A DNA stretch of 64,000 nt from Phytobacter palmae (GTDB taxonomy: Bacteria > Pseudomonadota > Gammaproteobacteria > Enterobacterales > Enterobacteriaceae). Position numbers and translations under genes: made by a program. Location of the stretch: NCBI GenBank assembly GCA_900112785.1, contig FONB01000017.1, positions 26,785-90,784 on the forward strand, in the 5' to 3' direction. Shown here piece after piece: positions 19,510 to 29,199 of this stretch (position 1 is its first letter; each line of letters opens with the position of its first letter). Under the pieces are notes generated by a model, which saw only the letters and a list, made by a program, of their open reading frames with translations, ran no database searches and had not been told where the DNA came from.

Positions 19510-20334
19510 ATGCAGTTCTCTAAAATGCATGGCCTTGGCAACGATTTTATGGTCGTCGACGCGGTAACGCAGAATGTCTTTTTTTCCCCTGATCTGATCC
19601 GCCGTATGGCTGACAGGCATCTCGGGGTGGGGTTCGATCAGCTGCTGGTGGTCGAGCCACCCTATGATCCTGAACTTGATTTCCACTATCGCATCTTTAA
19701 TGCTGACGGCAGCGAAGTCTCCCAGTGCGGAAACGGCGCACGTTGTTTTGCCCGTTTTGTGCGTTTAAAAGGGTTGACCAATAAACGTGACATTCGCGTC
19801 AGCACCGCAAATGGCCGCATGGTATTAACCGTAACGGATGACGAGCTGGTGCGTGTGAATATGGGCGAGCCCAATTTCGAGCCGTCACAGGTTCCGTTCC
19901 GGGCGAACAAAGCGGAAAAGACCTATATTATGCGTGCGGCGGAACAAACAATATTGTGCGGCGTTGTCTCAATGGGCAATCCGCACTGCGTTATCCAGGT
20001 CGATGATGTCGATACCGCTCCGGTTGAAACGTTGGGGCCGGTAATGGAGAGCCACGAACGCTTTCCTGAGCGCGCTAACATTGGTTTCATGCAAGTGGTC
20101 AAACGCGATCACATCCGACTGCGCGTGTATGAACGTGGCGCGGGCGAAACGCAGGCTTGCGGAAGTGGCGCTTGCGCGGCGGTCGCTGTCGGCATCCAGC
20201 AAGGTTTGCTGGCAGAGGAAGTACGTGTGGAACTCCCAGGCGGTCGGCTGGATATCGCATGGAAAGGACCGGGCCAACCGTTGTTTATGACTGGCCCGGC
20301 GGCACATGTCTACGACGGGTTTATTCATCTATGA
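19510..20334 (+). CDS. dapF: Diaminopimelate epimerase
   Basis: Interconverts LL- and meso-diaminopimelate for lysine and peptidoglycan synthesis. 274 aa when started at the second of two adjacent ATGs (19507, 19510); the second gives the usual [13 protein letters not shown] start and a better 6-bp spacing from GGAG at 19500-19503. Both catalytic cysteines are present: [11 protein letters not shown] (about residue 73) and [10 protein letters not shown] (about residue 217). yigA overlaps its stop, so dapF-yigA-xerC-yigB forms one coupled operon. Confidence 0.96.
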   Translation: MQFSKMHGLGNDFMVVDAVTQNVFFSPDLIRRMADRHLGVGFDQLLVVEPPYDPELDFHYRIFNADGSEVSQCGNGARCFARFVRLKGLTNKRDIRVSTANGRMVLTVTDDELVRVNMGEPNFEPSQVPFRANKAEKTYIMRAAEQTILCGVVSMGNPHCVIQVDDVDTAPVETLGPVMESHERFPERANIGFMQVVKRDHIRLRVYERGAGETQACGSGACAAVAVGIQQGLLAEEVRVELPGGRLDIAWKGPGQPLFMTGPAAHVYDGFIHL

Positions 20335-21038
20335 AGCAACCAGGGGAAGAACTGCAGGAAACGTTTATGGAACTGGATGACCACGCTGTCGTCGATTATC
20401 TGTTGCGTAATCCTGAGTTTTTTATCCGTAACGCACACGCTGTTGAAGCTATTCGTGTTCCTCATCCCGTACGCGGTTCGATTTCGTTAGTCGAGTGGCA
20501 CATGGTTCGGGCACGTAACCATATCAACGTGCTGGAAGAGAACATGACGCTGCTGATGGAGCAGGCCAGCGCCAATGAAGGGCTGTTCTATCGCCTGTTG
20601 CGTCTGCAGGGCAAACTGGCTTCGGCCAAAAGCCTTGAGGAAATGTTGAATCGCTTCCAGCGGTGGGCCAGAGATTTGGGGCTGGCAGGGGCGACCGTCC
20701 GCCTGTTCCCTGACCGCTGGCGTCTTGGCGCACCCTCCGGTTTTACCCATCTTGCGCTCTCTCGTCAGGCCTTTGAGCCGCTGCGTATTCAGCGCCTGGG
20801 TCAACAACAGCATTATCTCGGTTCACTGAACGGACCGGAGTTACTCTTACTCTTGCCGGAAGCGAAAGCGATCGGTTCTGTGGCGGTAACAATGATGGGG
20901 CCAGACGCCGATCTGGGCGTGGTTCTGTTCAGTAGTCGCGACCCACATCACTACCAGCATGGACAGGGCACGCAGCTGCTGGAAGAGATCGCCATGATGT
21001 TACCGGACCTGCTGGAGCGCTGGATCGAGCGCGTATGA
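20331..21038 (+). CDS. yigA: DUF484 family protein YigA
   Basis: 235 aa with the DUF484/GAF-like layout: an N-terminal helical region ([36 protein letters not shown]), a coiled coil around residues 60-100 and a GAF-like C-terminal half. The start at 20331 (MKQPGEELQ) overlaps the dapF stop as ATGA and matches homologues; the longer upstream frame is a shadow inside dapF. Molecular role unknown; consistently placed between dapF and xerC. Confidence 0.93.
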   Translation: MKQPGEELQETFMELDDHAVVDYLLRNPEFFIRNAHAVEAIRVPHPVRGSISLVEWHMVRARNHINVLEENMTLLMEQASANEGLFYRLLRLQGKLASAKSLEEMLNRFQRWARDLGLAGATVRLFPDRWRLGAPSGFTHLALSRQAFEPLRIQRLGQQQHYLGSLNGPELLLLLPEAKAIGSVAVTMMGPDADLGVVLFSSRDPHHYQHGQGTQLLEEIAMMLPDLLERWIERV

Positions 21039-21937
21039 CCGATTCACCCCTGCACCAGGCTGTCACGCGTTTCCTGCGCTATCTGGGCGTGGAGCGTCAG
21101 CTAAGCCCTATCACGCTTCTCAATTATCAGCGTCAGCTTGATGCCATCATTGCGCTTGCCGGGGAAATCGGTTTGCAGCGCTGGCAACAATGTGATGCCG
21201 CCATGGTACGGGCTTTTGCCGTACGCAGTCGCCGCAAAGGTCTGGGTGCCGCCAGCCTGGCGCTTCGCCTTTCGGCTTTGCGCAGTTTTTTTGACTGGCT
21301 GGTGAGCCAGGGCGAGCTTCCTGCCAATCCCGCGAAGGGCGTTTCCGCCCCGAAAACACCGCGTCACCTGCCAAAAAATATCGATGTGGATGACGTCAAC
21401 CGTCTGCTGGATATCGATCTTAACGATCCGCTGGCCGTCCGCGACAGGGCGATGCTGGAGGTGATGTACGGCGCCGGGCTGCGTTTATCCGAACTGGTGG
21501 GGCTGGATATCAAACACCTTGATTTGGAAAGTGGTGAAGTCTGGGTGATGGGGAAAGGCAGCAAAGAGCGCCGTTTACCTGTTGGGCGTAATGCGGTCAT
21601 CTGGATTGAACACTGGCTGGATCTGCGCGGGTTATTTGGTACCGAAGAAGAGGCGCTGTTTCTCTCGAAACTGGGGAAACGTATTTCCGCGCGTAATGTG
21701 CAAAAACGCTTTGCCGAATGGGGCATCAGGCAGGGGCTGAACAGCCATGTGCACCCGCATAAATTGCGTCACTCCTTTGCCACCCATATGCTGGAGTCCA
21801 GCGGCGATCTACGCGGCGTGCAGGAACTCCTGGGGCATGCTAACCTTTCCACCACACAAATCTATACCCATCTTGATTTTCAACACCTTGCCTCGGTGTA
21901 TGACGCAGCGCATCCACGCGCCAAACGGGGGAAATAA
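21035..21937 (+). CDS. xerC: Site-specific tyrosine recombinase XerC
   Basis: Resolves chromosome dimers at dif together with XerD. 300 aa (E. coli 298). An N-terminal SAM-like core-binding domain (~1-95) is followed by the catalytic domain with all active residues visible: Arg in GAGLRLSEL, Lys in GKGSKERR, His and Arg in [11 protein letters not shown], His in LGHANLSTT and the nucleophilic Tyr in TQIYTHLDF. It overlaps yigA by 4 bp and yigB begins within its stop codon. Confidence 0.97.
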   Translation: MTDSPLHQAVTRFLRYLGVERQLSPITLLNYQRQLDAIIALAGEIGLQRWQQCDAAMVRAFAVRSRRKGLGAASLALRLSALRSFFDWLVSQGELPANPAKGVSAPKTPRHLPKNIDVDDVNRLLDIDLNDPLAVRDRAMLEVMYGAGLRLSELVGLDIKHLDLESGEVWVMGKGSKERRLPVGRNAVIWIEHWLDLRGLFGTEEEALFLSKLGKRISARNVQKRFAEWGIRQGLNSHVHPHKLRHSFATHMLESSGDLRGVQELLGHANLSTTQIYTHLDFQHLASVYDAAHPRAKRGK

Positions 21938-22653
21938 TGCGATTTTACCGGCCCAGGGGCCATATCTCGGCTATCACTTTTGATCTCGACGACACGCTTT
22001 ACGATAACCGCCCGGTTATTCTGCGAACTGAGCAAGAATCCCTGTTGTTTGTTCAACAATATCATCCGTCTCTGAATGCGCTGGAAAACACGGACTTGAA
22101 ACGCATTCGCCAGTCGCTGCTGCTCACAGAACCGGAGATCTACCACGATGTGACCGAATGGCGCCGTCGTGCGGTCGAACGCGCCATGCTGGATGCGGGG
22201 CTAACGGCGGATGAGGCGGCAGAAGGGGCACAAGCCGCAATGCAGCATTTCGCGAAATGGCGTAGCCGTGTTGATGTGCCGCAAGAGACCCATGAAACCC
22301 TGGCGAAACTTGCTGAAAAATGGCCGCTGGTCGCGATCACCAACGGCAACGCCCAACCGGCATTGTTCGGCCTGGCCGATTACTTTGAGTTTGTGCTGCG
22401 CGCGGGTCCTGACGGACGTGCGAAGCCATTTAACGATATGTACCACCTTGCGGCGGAACGCCTGAACATTCCGCTGGGTGAAATTCTGCACGTCGGGGAT
22501 GATCTGACGACCGATGTCGCCGGCGCCATTCGCTGTGGTATGCAGGCCTGCTGGATCAAACCAGAAGGAGCTGACCTGCTGACGGCTTCTGATAGCCGAT
22601 TGCTGCCACATCTGGAGATTTCGCGGTTGGCATCCCTCACCACGCTGATATAA
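21937..22653 (+). CDS. yigB: HAD-family FMN/5-amino-6-ribitylamino-uracil phosphatase YigB
   Basis: Haloacid dehalogenase-superfamily phosphatase of 238 aa. HAD motif I is [10 protein letters not shown] with the nucleophilic Asp, motif II is VAITNGN, and motif IV is [14 protein letters not shown]. The E. coli orthologue dephosphorylates FMN and the riboflavin precursor 5-amino-6-(5-phosphoribitylamino)uracil. Last gene of the dapF operon, sharing a base with the xerC stop (TAATG). Confidence 0.94.
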   Translation: MRFYRPRGHISAITFDLDDTLYDNRPVILRTEQESLLFVQQYHPSLNALENTDLKRIRQSLLLTEPEIYHDVTEWRRRAVERAMLDAGLTADEAAEGAQAAMQHFAKWRSRVDVPQETHETLAKLAEKWPLVAITNGNAQPALFGLADYFEFVLRAGPDGRAKPFNDMYHLAAERLNIPLGEILHVGDDLTTDVAGAIRCGMQACWIKPEGADLLTASDSRLLPHLEISRLASLTTLI

Positions 22654-22665
22654 TCACCACAAGTT

Positions 22666-22681
22666 CTGTATAAATTCCCAG
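22666..22681. promoter_or_regulatory. LexA box of uvrD
   Basis: CTGTATAAATTCCCAG fits CTGT-N8-(A/C)CAG and occupies the same place as the known E. coli uvrD SOS box (CTGTATATATACCCAG), about 105 bp before the uvrD start. It marks SOS induction of uvrD. Confidence 0.85.
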
Positions 22682-22784
22682 GGTTTCTTCGCGTCATCCT
22701 TTGGCCCGCAGGTGCGTTTAGCGCCCTGCGGATCGTGGTTATTGCGCGTAGTGGCCCCATACTTATTTTCGTGCGGCGGTGCCA

Positions 22785-24947
22785 ATGGACGTTTCTTACC
22801 TGCTCGACAGCCTTAATGACAAACAGCGTGACGCGGTTGCCGCGTCGCGTAGCAATATGCTGGTGCTGGCCGGGGCAGGCAGTGGCAAGACTCGCGTGCT
22901 GGTGCATCGCATCGCCTGGCTGATGACCGTGGAAAACTGCTCGCCCTATTCCATTATGGCGGTGACATTTACCAACAAAGCCGCGGCGGAAATGCGCCAC
23001 CGTATCGGTCAACTCATGGGGACCAGCCAGGGCGGTATGTGGGTTGGTACTTTCCACGGGCTGGCGCACCGCCTGCTGCGTGCGCACCATATGGATGCCA
23101 ATCTGCCGCAGGATTTCCAGATCCTCGACAGCGAAGACCAGTTGCGTTTGCTTAAGCGTCTGATCAAGGCGATGAACCTGGATGAGAAGCAGTGGCCGCC
23201 GCGTCAGGCCATGTGGTACATCAATGGCCAGAAAGACGAAGGCATTCGTCCGCACCATATTCAAAGCTACGGTAATCCGGTCGAACAGACCTGGCAGAAG
23301 GTTTACCAGGCTTACCAGGAAGCCTGTGATCGCGCCGGACTGGTGGACTTCGCCGAACTGCTGCTGCGTGCGCACGAATTGTGGCTCAATAAGCCGCATA
23401 TCCTGCAGCACTACCGCGAGCGCTTCACCAATATCCTGGTGGATGAATTCCAGGATACCAACAACATTCAGTATGCCTGGATCCGCCTGCTGGCAGGCGA
23501 CACCGGCAAAGTAATGATTGTTGGCGACGATGATCAGTCGATCTACGGCTGGCGCGGGGCACAGGTAGAAAATATCCAGCGCTTCCTTAACGATTTCCCC
23601 GGCGCGCAGACGATTCGCCTGGAGCAGAACTACCGCTCAACCAGCAATATTCTCAGCGCGGCGAACGCCCTGATCGAAAACAATAACGGTCGTCTGGGTA
23701 AAAACCTGTGGACTGACGGCGCCGATGGCGAGCCGATTTCACTCTACTGTGCTTTCAATGAACTCGATGAGGCACGTTTTGTTGTTAACCGTATTAAAAC
23801 CTGGCAGGAGAGCGGCGGTGCGCTGGAGCACTGTGCCATTCTCTATCGTAGTAACGCCCAGTCACGCGTGCTGGAAGAGGCGCTGTTACAGGCAAGCATG
23901 CCGTATCGTATTTATGGCGGGATGCGCTTCTTTGAACGCCAGGAAATCAAAGATGCGCTCTCCTATTTGCGCCTGATTGCAAACCGCAATGACGATGCCG
24001 CTTTTGAACGTGTGGTGAATACGCCGACGCGTGGGATTGGTGACAGAACACTGGATGTTGTACGCCAGACTTCGCGCGATCGCCAGCTGACGCTGTGGCA
24101 GGCGACACGCGAATTATTACAGGAAAAAGTACTGGCCGGTCGCGCGGCAAGTGCATTACAGCGCTTTATGGAGCTCATTGACGCGTTGGCACAGGAGACG
24201 GCCGATATGCCGTTACACGTACAAACGGACCGGGTGGTGAAAGATTCCGGCCTCTGGATGATGTACGAGCAGGAGAAAGGCGAGAAAGGCCAGACGCGTA
24301 TTGAAAACTTAGAGGAACTGGTGACGGCAACCCGCCAGTTCAGCTACAACGAAGAAGACGAAGATCTCATGCCATTGCAGGCGTTTCTCTCCCATGCCGC
24401 GCTGGAGGCGGGCGAAGGGCAAGCAGATACCTGGCAGGATGCAGTACAACTGATGACACTGCACTCCGCCAAGGGACTGGAGTTCCCACAGGTGTTTATT
24501 GTCGGGATGGAAGAGGGGATGTTCCCCAGCCAGATGTCGCTGGATGAAGGCGGACGTCTGGAAGAGGAGCGTCGCCTGGCCTACGTTGGTGTGACTCGCG
24601 CTATGCAGAAACTGACGCTGACATATGCGGAAACCCGCCGTCTGTATGGTAAAGAAGCCTATCACCGTCCGTCGCGCTTTATCGGCGAGCTGCCGGAAAA
24701 CTGTGTGGAAGAGGTACGTCTGCGCGCTACCGTCAGTCGTCCGGTCAGTCATCAACGTCTTGGCGCGCCGATTTCAGAGAACGATACGGGTTATAAGCTG
24801 GGCCAGCGTGTGCGTCATCCGAAGTTCGGCGAAGGGACAATTGTTAATCTTGAAGGCAGCGGCGAACACAGTCGTTTGCAGGTGGCGTTCCAGGGGCAGG
24901 GCATTAAATGGCTGGTGGCTGCCTATGCGCGCCTTGAAACAGTGTAA
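22785..24947 (+). CDS. uvrD: DNA helicase II
   Basis: Superfamily 1A 3'-5' helicase that displaces the incised oligonucleotide in nucleotide excision repair and unwinds in mismatch repair. 720 aa, identical in length to E. coli. The start at 22785 (MDVSYLLDSLNDKQRDAV) follows the homologue; a GTG 6 bp upstream is not conserved. Motifs: Walker A LAGAGSGKTR, motif II LVDEFQDTN, motif III GDDDQSIYGWRGA, motif IV EQNYRST, motif V LMTLHSAKGLEF, motif VI RRLAYVGVTRA, and the C-terminal Tudor-like KLGQRVRHPKFGEGTI. Confidence 0.98.
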   Translation: MDVSYLLDSLNDKQRDAVAASRSNMLVLAGAGSGKTRVLVHRIAWLMTVENCSPYSIMAVTFTNKAAAEMRHRIGQLMGTSQGGMWVGTFHGLAHRLLRAHHMDANLPQDFQILDSEDQLRLLKRLIKAMNLDEKQWPPRQAMWYINGQKDEGIRPHHIQSYGNPVEQTWQKVYQAYQEACDRAGLVDFAELLLRAHELWLNKPHILQHYRERFTNILVDEFQDTNNIQYAWIRLLAGDTGKVMIVGDDDQSIYGWRGAQVENIQRFLNDFPGAQTIRLEQNYRSTSNILSAANALIENNNGRLGKNLWTDGADGEPISLYCAFNELDEARFVVNRIKTWQESGGALEHCAILYRSNAQSRVLEEALLQASMPYRIYGGMRFFERQEIKDALSYLRLIANRNDDAAFERVVNTPTRGIGDRTLDVVRQTSRDRQLTLWQATRELLQEKVLAGRAASALQRFMELIDALAQETADMPLHVQTDRVVKDSGLWMMYEQEKGEKGQTRIENLEELVTATRQFSYNEEDEDLMPLQAFLSHAALEAGEGQADTWQDAVQLMTLHSAKGLEFPQVFIVGMEEGMFPSQMSLDEGGRLEEERRLAYVGVTRAMQKLTLTYAETRRLYGKEAYHRPSRFIGELPENCVEEVRLRATVSRPVSHQRLGAPISENDTGYKLGQRVRHPKFGEGTIVNLEGSGEHSRLQVAFQGQGIKWLVAAYARLETV

Positions 24948-24993
24948 CTTTCAGAAAAATATCATTATTTTGTAATATTCTGCTAGCCTTATA

Positions 24994-25025
24994 CGCTGAG
25001 GGGGAAATATTACCCTTTAGCGTTT
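24994..25025 (+). terminator. Possible uvrD terminator
   Basis: CGCTGAGGGG (24994-25003) can pair with CCCTTTAGCG (25013-25022) allowing G-T pairs, followed by TTTCGTTG. The U tract is short, so this is tentative. Confidence 0.4.
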
Positions 25026-25095
25026 CGTTGCGTGTTGACGCCTCATTTTTGCTGGCGTAACATGCGCGCACGATCACGCTAAGAGGACATTCGCC

Positions 25096-25152
25096 TTGGA
25101 CACACCCAGTAGATACTGGCTCAATTCCCTGTCATCCAGGAACAACTCCTAA
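25096..25152 (+). CDS. corL: CorL leader peptide upstream of corA
   Basis: 18-codon ORF with a TTG start preceded by AAGAGGA at 25081-25087, encoding (M)DTPSRYWLNSLSSRNNS. Salmonella has a short corL leader ORF in the corA mRNA whose translation controls Rho-dependent termination in the leader in response to Mg2+; this ORF has the same position and size. It begins 210 bp before corA. Too short to score by composition; identification rests on position and remembered similarity. Confidence 0.7.
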   Translation: MDTPSRYWLNSLSSRNNS

Positions 25153-25305
25153 GGCTATCTCCTTATGCTGATGGCCTTAGTGGTTGTCAGCGACCTGCTG
25201 TATTCCCGTCGCGCTGAGTCAGGCTGTTTAATGGTCTGAAACGCCAAATGTTTCTTGTGTGCCCAACCGAACTGTCCAGTCATTTTTGCATTGGGAGTCC
25301 CGGCT
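25153..25305 (+). promoter_or_regulatory. corA leader between corL and corA
   Basis: Untranslated leader of about 150 nt after corL. AAGGC (25152-25156 region) and GCCTTAG (about 25174-25180) can form a hairpin directly behind the leader ORF. By analogy with Salmonella corA this region would contain the alternative stem-loops and Rho-loading site that couple corL translation to corA transcription. I infer this from position; the structures were not computed. Confidence 0.4.
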
Positions 25306-26256
25306 ATGCTGAGCGCATTTCAACTGGAAAATAATCGTTTAACCCGTCTCGAAGCTGACGAAATAAAGCACCTCGCCAGTTCCGTCTGGGTTGATCTGGT
25401 CGAGCCGGACGATGACGAGCGAACCCGCGTGCAGTCTGAATTGGGGCAGAACCTGGCCACACGCCCGGAACTGGAAGACATCGAAGCGTCTGCGCGTTTT
25501 TTTGAAGATGAAGACGGCTTACACATTCACTCCTTCTTCTTCTTTGAAGATGCGGAAGACCACGCCGGTAACTCCACCGTGGCATTTACTATCCGCGAAG
25601 GTCGCCTGTTCACCCTGCGTGAGCGTGAGTTGCCGGCATTTCGTCTCTACCGCATGCGTGCCCGTAGTCAGGCAATGGTAGATGGCAACGCCTATGAATT
25701 ACTGCTTGATCTTTTCGAGACCAAAATCGAACAGCTCGCCGATGAAATTGAAAACATCTATAGCGACCTGGAAAAACTGAGCCGTGTGATCATGGAAGGC
25801 CATCAGGGCGATGAATATGACGAAGCGCTGTCAACGCTGGCGGAGCTGGAAGATATCGGCTGGAAGGTGCGTCTGTGTCTGATGGATACCCAGCGTGCGC
25901 TGAACTTCCTGGTCCGTAAAGCACGTTTGCCAGGCGGCCAGCTGGAGCAGGCCCGCGAAATCCTGCGCGATATCGAATCCCTGTTGCCGCATAACGAATC
26001 CCTGTTCCAGAAAGTGAACTTCCTGATGCAGGCGGCAATGGGCTTTATCAATATTGAGCAGAACCGGATCATCAAGATCTTCTCGGTCGTTTCTGTTGTC
26101 TTCCTGCCGCCGACGCTGGTGGCATCCAGTTACGGGATGAACTTTGAGTTTATGCCTGAGCTGCACTGGAGTTTTGGCTACCCGGGCGCGATTGTCTTTA
26201 TGATCCTCGCCGGGCTGGCGCCTTATCTCTACTTCAAACGTCGTAACTGGCTGTAA
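25306..26256 (+). CDS. corA: Magnesium/cobalt/nickel transporter CorA
   Basis: 316 aa, same length as E. coli CorA. A large N-terminal cytoplasmic alpha/beta domain with the long stalk helix (residues ~170-290) leads to two C-terminal transmembrane helices ([20 protein letters not shown] and [19 protein letters not shown]) separated by the signature [11 protein letters not shown], whose GMN tripeptide forms the pore entrance. The start at 25306 ([12 protein letters not shown]) matches homologues; the extra upstream frame to 25255 is not conserved. Confidence 0.97.
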   Translation: MLSAFQLENNRLTRLEADEIKHLASSVWVDLVEPDDDERTRVQSELGQNLATRPELEDIEASARFFEDEDGLHIHSFFFFEDAEDHAGNSTVAFTIREGRLFTLRERELPAFRLYRMRARSQAMVDGNAYELLLDLFETKIEQLADEIENIYSDLEKLSRVIMEGHQGDEYDEALSTLAELEDIGWKVRLCLMDTQRALNFLVRKARLPGGQLEQAREILRDIESLLPHNESLFQKVNFLMQAAMGFINIEQNRIIKIFSVVSVVFLPPTLVASSYGMNFEFMPELHWSFGYPGAIVFMILAGLAPYLYFKRRNWL

Positions 26257-26265
26257 AGCTAAAAT

Positions 26266-26297
26266 AAAAAGGTTCAGCCATTCTGCTGAACCTTTTT
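26266..26297. terminator. corA terminator
   Basis: A 13-bp perfect inverted repeat, AAAAAGGTTCAGC (26266-26278) with GCTGAACCTTTTT (26285-26297), has a 6-base loop. The T run ends the plus-strand copy and the A run mirrors it on the minus strand, so it could act in both directions. It starts 9 bp after corA. Confidence 0.9.
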
Positions 26298-26692
26298 ATT
26301 TACAAACCCCAGCTCTGAATACTCTTAGCGGATGTTTAATCCGCTGCCCCGCGCCCGTTGTGCATTTATATTCACCTTCAGATAAGTAAATAGCAGCATA
26401 CACAACAATAGCGTGATAGGGCGCTTATCCAGATTGAAGGCAAGGGAAAGGTAGACAACTAGCCATTTCACCCGTGTATTTATCCTTGCCAGACAAAAAT
26501 AAATACAGCGGGATTAAAATGTCCAAAGGCGGGTTGTAAGACGTTCGACATGCCTAAAGCAGATATCGTCGTTGAGGTTGTCGTGATTAGCCAGCTTTGC
26601 GACCTCAGCGATACGGAGTCCTGATGCCGCCTGTTTGCGGATTGTCATCCTCAACGAGAAGGGCCGAAGCGTCTGCCGCCCGATGCCGGGAA
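26298..26692. other. 395-bp stretch without a confident gene (corA-rarD)
   Basis: E. coli K-12 has yigF and yigG here; I find neither. The only minus-strand frame of note (about 26514-26650) encodes RMTIRKQAASGLRIAEVAKL with no family match I recognise, no convincing ribosome-binding site, and it is read out of frame relative to rarD. Two tracts near 26360-26420 are AT-rich. Best read as intergenic sequence or a decayed remnant. Confidence 0.5.
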
Positions 26693-27580
26693 TTATCGAC
26701 CTCTGCGCTGAGTGTACAGTGCGTCCATCACGAATATAGCGAGAGCTACCCAAATAAACCCGAATGTCACCATTTTATCCATGCCCGGATGTTCGTCATA
26801 AAACGTCACCGCCAGCAGGAACATCAGCGTTGGGCCAATGTACTGGAAGAAACCCAGCGTCGACAGGCGCAGACGCATCGCCGCCCCGGTAAAGCACAGC
26901 AGAGGAACAGTGGTGACCACCCCGGCAGCCATCAAGAGCAAATTAAGCGACCAGCTATTTTGCGTCATATGGCTGGTAGCGCTGTTGGCAAACCCAAACA
27001 GCCAGATAGCCGCAACAGGGAGCAACCACAGTGTTTCCACCAGCATTCCGGTTTGCGCGTCGACGGCGATTTTTTTACGCAGTAGCCCATAGAAGGCGAA
27101 GCTAAAGGCCAGACCCAGCGAGATAATCGGCAAGGAACCGAAGGCCCATAACTGTACTAATACGCCACTGGCAGCCAGTATTACCGCCAGCCACTGCATG
27201 CGTCGGAAACGTTCACCAAGGAAGAGCATTCCCAGCAGGATATTAACCAGCGGGTTAATAAAATAGCCCAGGCTTGCTTCCAGGAGATGGTGGTTGTTAA
27301 CTGACCAGATAAAGAGCAGCCAGTTTCCGCCAACGAGAACGGCGGATACCGCTAACAGAAAGATTTTCTTTGGCGTACGTAAAAGCTGTTTCACCTGCGA
27401 CCACTGACGGCTGAGGCTTATCAGGGCGATCATAAAGAAGAAGGACCAGATAATTCGGTGAGTCAGAATTTCGTCGGCGGGAACAAACCATATGACTTTG
27501 AAATAGGCTGGCGCGACACCCCAGATAAAATAAGCGGCCAGAGCAAGTATCACTCCCAACCGCGTCTGTTTTGCATCCAT
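26693..27580 (-). CDS. rarD: EamA-family permease RarD
   Basis: 295-aa drug/metabolite-transporter superfamily protein with ten predicted helices in two EamA repeats, starting MDAKQTRLGVILALAAYFIWGVAP (E. coli 296 aa). Named for a chloramphenicol-sensitivity phenotype; the natural substrate is not established. Transcribed divergently from nothing nearby on the left and downstream of yigI on the same strand, with 51 bp between them. Confidence 0.93.
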   Translation of the reverse strand: MDAKQTRLGVILALAAYFIWGVAPAYFKVIWFVPADEILTHRIIWSFFFMIALISLSRQWSQVKQLLRTPKKIFLLAVSAVLVGGNWLLFIWSVNNHHLLEASLGYFINPLVNILLGMLFLGERFRRMQWLAVILAASGVLVQLWAFGSLPIISLGLAFSFAFYGLLRKKIAVDAQTGMLVETLWLLPVAAIWLFGFANSATSHMTQNSWSLNLLLMAAGVVTTVPLLCFTGAAMRLRLSTLGFFQYIGPTLMFLLAVTFYDEHPGMDKMVTFGFIWVALAIFVMDALYTQRRGR

Positions 27581-27631
27581 CAGGAAAACTCTTTGCTGAA
27601 AAGTATCGACATTTTACCCGATTATTGCCGC

Positions 27632-28099
27632 TCAACCCACCATATAGGTTGCTGTAGCGCTGGCGATATAGAGCTGCTCTTCGTTATGTAGCTCAACACG
27701 GGCGACCGCAACTTTATTTCCAGCACGCAGTAGCGTACTGGTGGCGGTGAAGCGATTGCCTCGACCCGGGCGTAAATAGTCGACACGCAAATCAATGGTG
27801 CCCATTCGCGACAGACGAGCGCGCAATTCCTCTTCGGTGATGGTTTCATGGCGCGTCAGCGTGCTGCCAACGCACACCAGACCTGCGGCGACATCCAGCG
27901 CGGAGGCAATAACCCCGCCGTGTAAAATGCTCTGCGCCCAGTTTCCCACCATCATGGGCTGATTATTGAAGCTGAGTTGGGCAAAATCCTTCTCGTAGCG
28001 AGTAAGCTCCAGACCCAGCGCGCGATTGAAGGGCATATGGTAGACGAAAATCTCACCCACCAGTTTTAATGCGGATTCTGCTGTGAGGACGGCAGACAT
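27632..28099 (-). CDS. yigI: Hotdog-fold acyl-CoA thioesterase YigI
   Basis: 155 aa with the PaaI/4HBT hotdog pattern: [17 protein letters not shown], then [20 protein letters not shown], where the HGG and acidic residue form the catalytic site, and [33 protein letters not shown]. The E. coli orthologue hydrolyses medium- and long-chain acyl-CoA. Shares an upstream region with the divergent pldA. Confidence 0.92.
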   Translation of the reverse strand: MSAVLTAESALKLVGEIFVYHMPFNRALGLELTRYEKDFAQLSFNNQPMMVGNWAQSILHGGVIASALDVAAGLVCVGSTLTRHETITEEELRARLSRMGTIDLRVDYLRPGRGNRFTATSTLLRAGNKVAVARVELHNEEQLYIASATATYMVG

Positions 28100-28258
28100 A
28101 GTGGCTCTTCCGTTAGGTTAATGAAATGTTGATTTTATGCCTCTAAATTGTTGAATTCCAGTTTAAGAAAGGATACCTGCGCAGCGTCTCAATAAATATG
28201 TAGAATAGATGTTGTAAAAATATTCAGTTCATCAACATTGTTCAGGGGAAGAAAACCG

Positions 28259-29134
28259 ATGCGGACGTTTCTGGGTTGGTTTGTGGCATTGTGTGCGCTG
28301 CCTTTTGCGGCTTTTGCGCAGGAAGCGACAGTAAAAGAAGTTCATGATGCGCCAGCTGTGCGCGGTAGTATTATCGCGAATATGCTGCAGGAGCATGATA
28401 ATCCGTTCACGCTCTATCCGTACGAATCGAACTACCTGCTTTATACCTACACCAGCGACATGAACAAGGAAGCCATTCGTTCGTATAGCTGGTCTGATGA
28501 AGCGCGTAAGGATGAAGTAAAATTCCAGCTCAGCCTGGCATTCCCGCTGTGGCGCGGAATACTCGGTCCGAATTCCGTGTTGGGCGCTTCCTATACACAA
28601 AAATCGTGGTGGCAGCTTTCTAATACGAAGGAGCCGGCTTCTTCGCCATTTCGTGAAACTAACTATGAACCTCAAATGTTTCTCGGTTTTGCCACCGATT
28701 ACAGCTTTGCGGGCTGGACGTTGCGCGATATTGAGTTTGGCTTTAACCATGACTCCAATGGCCGTTCTGATCCCACATCGCGTAGCTGGAACCGCCTCTA
28801 TACGCGTTTGATGGCGCAAAACGGCAACTGGCTGGTGGAGGTAAAACCCTGGTATGTTGTGGGGAACACCGACGATAACCCGGATATCACTAAATATCTG
28901 GGCCACTATCAACTGCGCGTCGGTTACCAGTATGGCGATGCCATTTTCAGCGTCAAAGGACAGTACAACTGGAACACTGGCTACGGTGGTGCAGAGGTCG
29001 GCGTAAGCTATCCGATTACCAAACATGTCCGCTTCTACACCCAGGTGTACAGCGGTTATGGCGAGTCGTTAATTGACTACAATTTCAATCAGACGCGTGT
29101 CGGTGTCGGCGTTATGCTTAACGATCTGTTTTAA
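28259..29134 (+). CDS. pldA: Outer membrane phospholipase A1
   Basis: Outer-membrane beta-barrel phospholipase that removes misplaced surface phospholipid. 291 aa with a signal peptide (MRTFLGWFVALCALPFAAFA, cleavage before QEATV). The active site His-Ser lies in GFNHDSNGRSDP, with the Asn in SRSWNRLY. A C-terminal aromatic residue (DLF) serves BAM recognition. The ATG at 28259 follows AGGGGAAG; an ATG further upstream in frame is not conserved. Confidence 0.96.
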   Translation: MRTFLGWFVALCALPFAAFAQEATVKEVHDAPAVRGSIIANMLQEHDNPFTLYPYESNYLLYTYTSDMNKEAIRSYSWSDEARKDEVKFQLSLAFPLWRGILGPNSVLGASYTQKSWWQLSNTKEPASSPFRETNYEPQMFLGFATDYSFAGWTLRDIEFGFNHDSNGRSDPTSRSWNRLYTRLMAQNGNWLVEVKPWYVVGNTDDNPDITKYLGHYQLRVGYQYGDAIFSVKGQYNWNTGYGGAEVGVSYPITKHVRFYTQVYSGYGESLIDYNFNQTRVGVGVMLNDLF

Positions 29135-29152
29135 GCATTGCAGTTTCATGAG

Positions 29153-29183
29153 CAGGCGCTGAAAATAGCGCCTGTTTTATTTT
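29153..29183 (+). terminator. pldA terminator
   Basis: CAGGCGCT (29153-29160) pairs with AGCGCCTG (29167-29174) around a 6-base loop, followed by TTTTATTTT. It lies between pldA and recQ, whose start is only 17 bp further on. Confidence 0.85.
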
Positions 29184-29199
29184 GTCGAGTGGAGTACAT

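Noticed and set aside
22380..23411. 343-codon minus-strand frame across yigB and uvrD
   Set aside because: Antisense to two strongly conserved genes and crosses the LexA-controlled uvrD promoter; its residues show no recognisable domain.
24994..25153. Search for a Mg2+ riboswitch of the mgtA or M-box type upstream of corA
   Set aside because: No M-box helices could be recognised; the leader fits a corL-type translation-coupled mechanism better.
28232..29026. 264-codon minus-strand frame across pldA
   Set aside because: Fully antisense to pldA, which has a signal peptide and catalytic motifs; no start signal.
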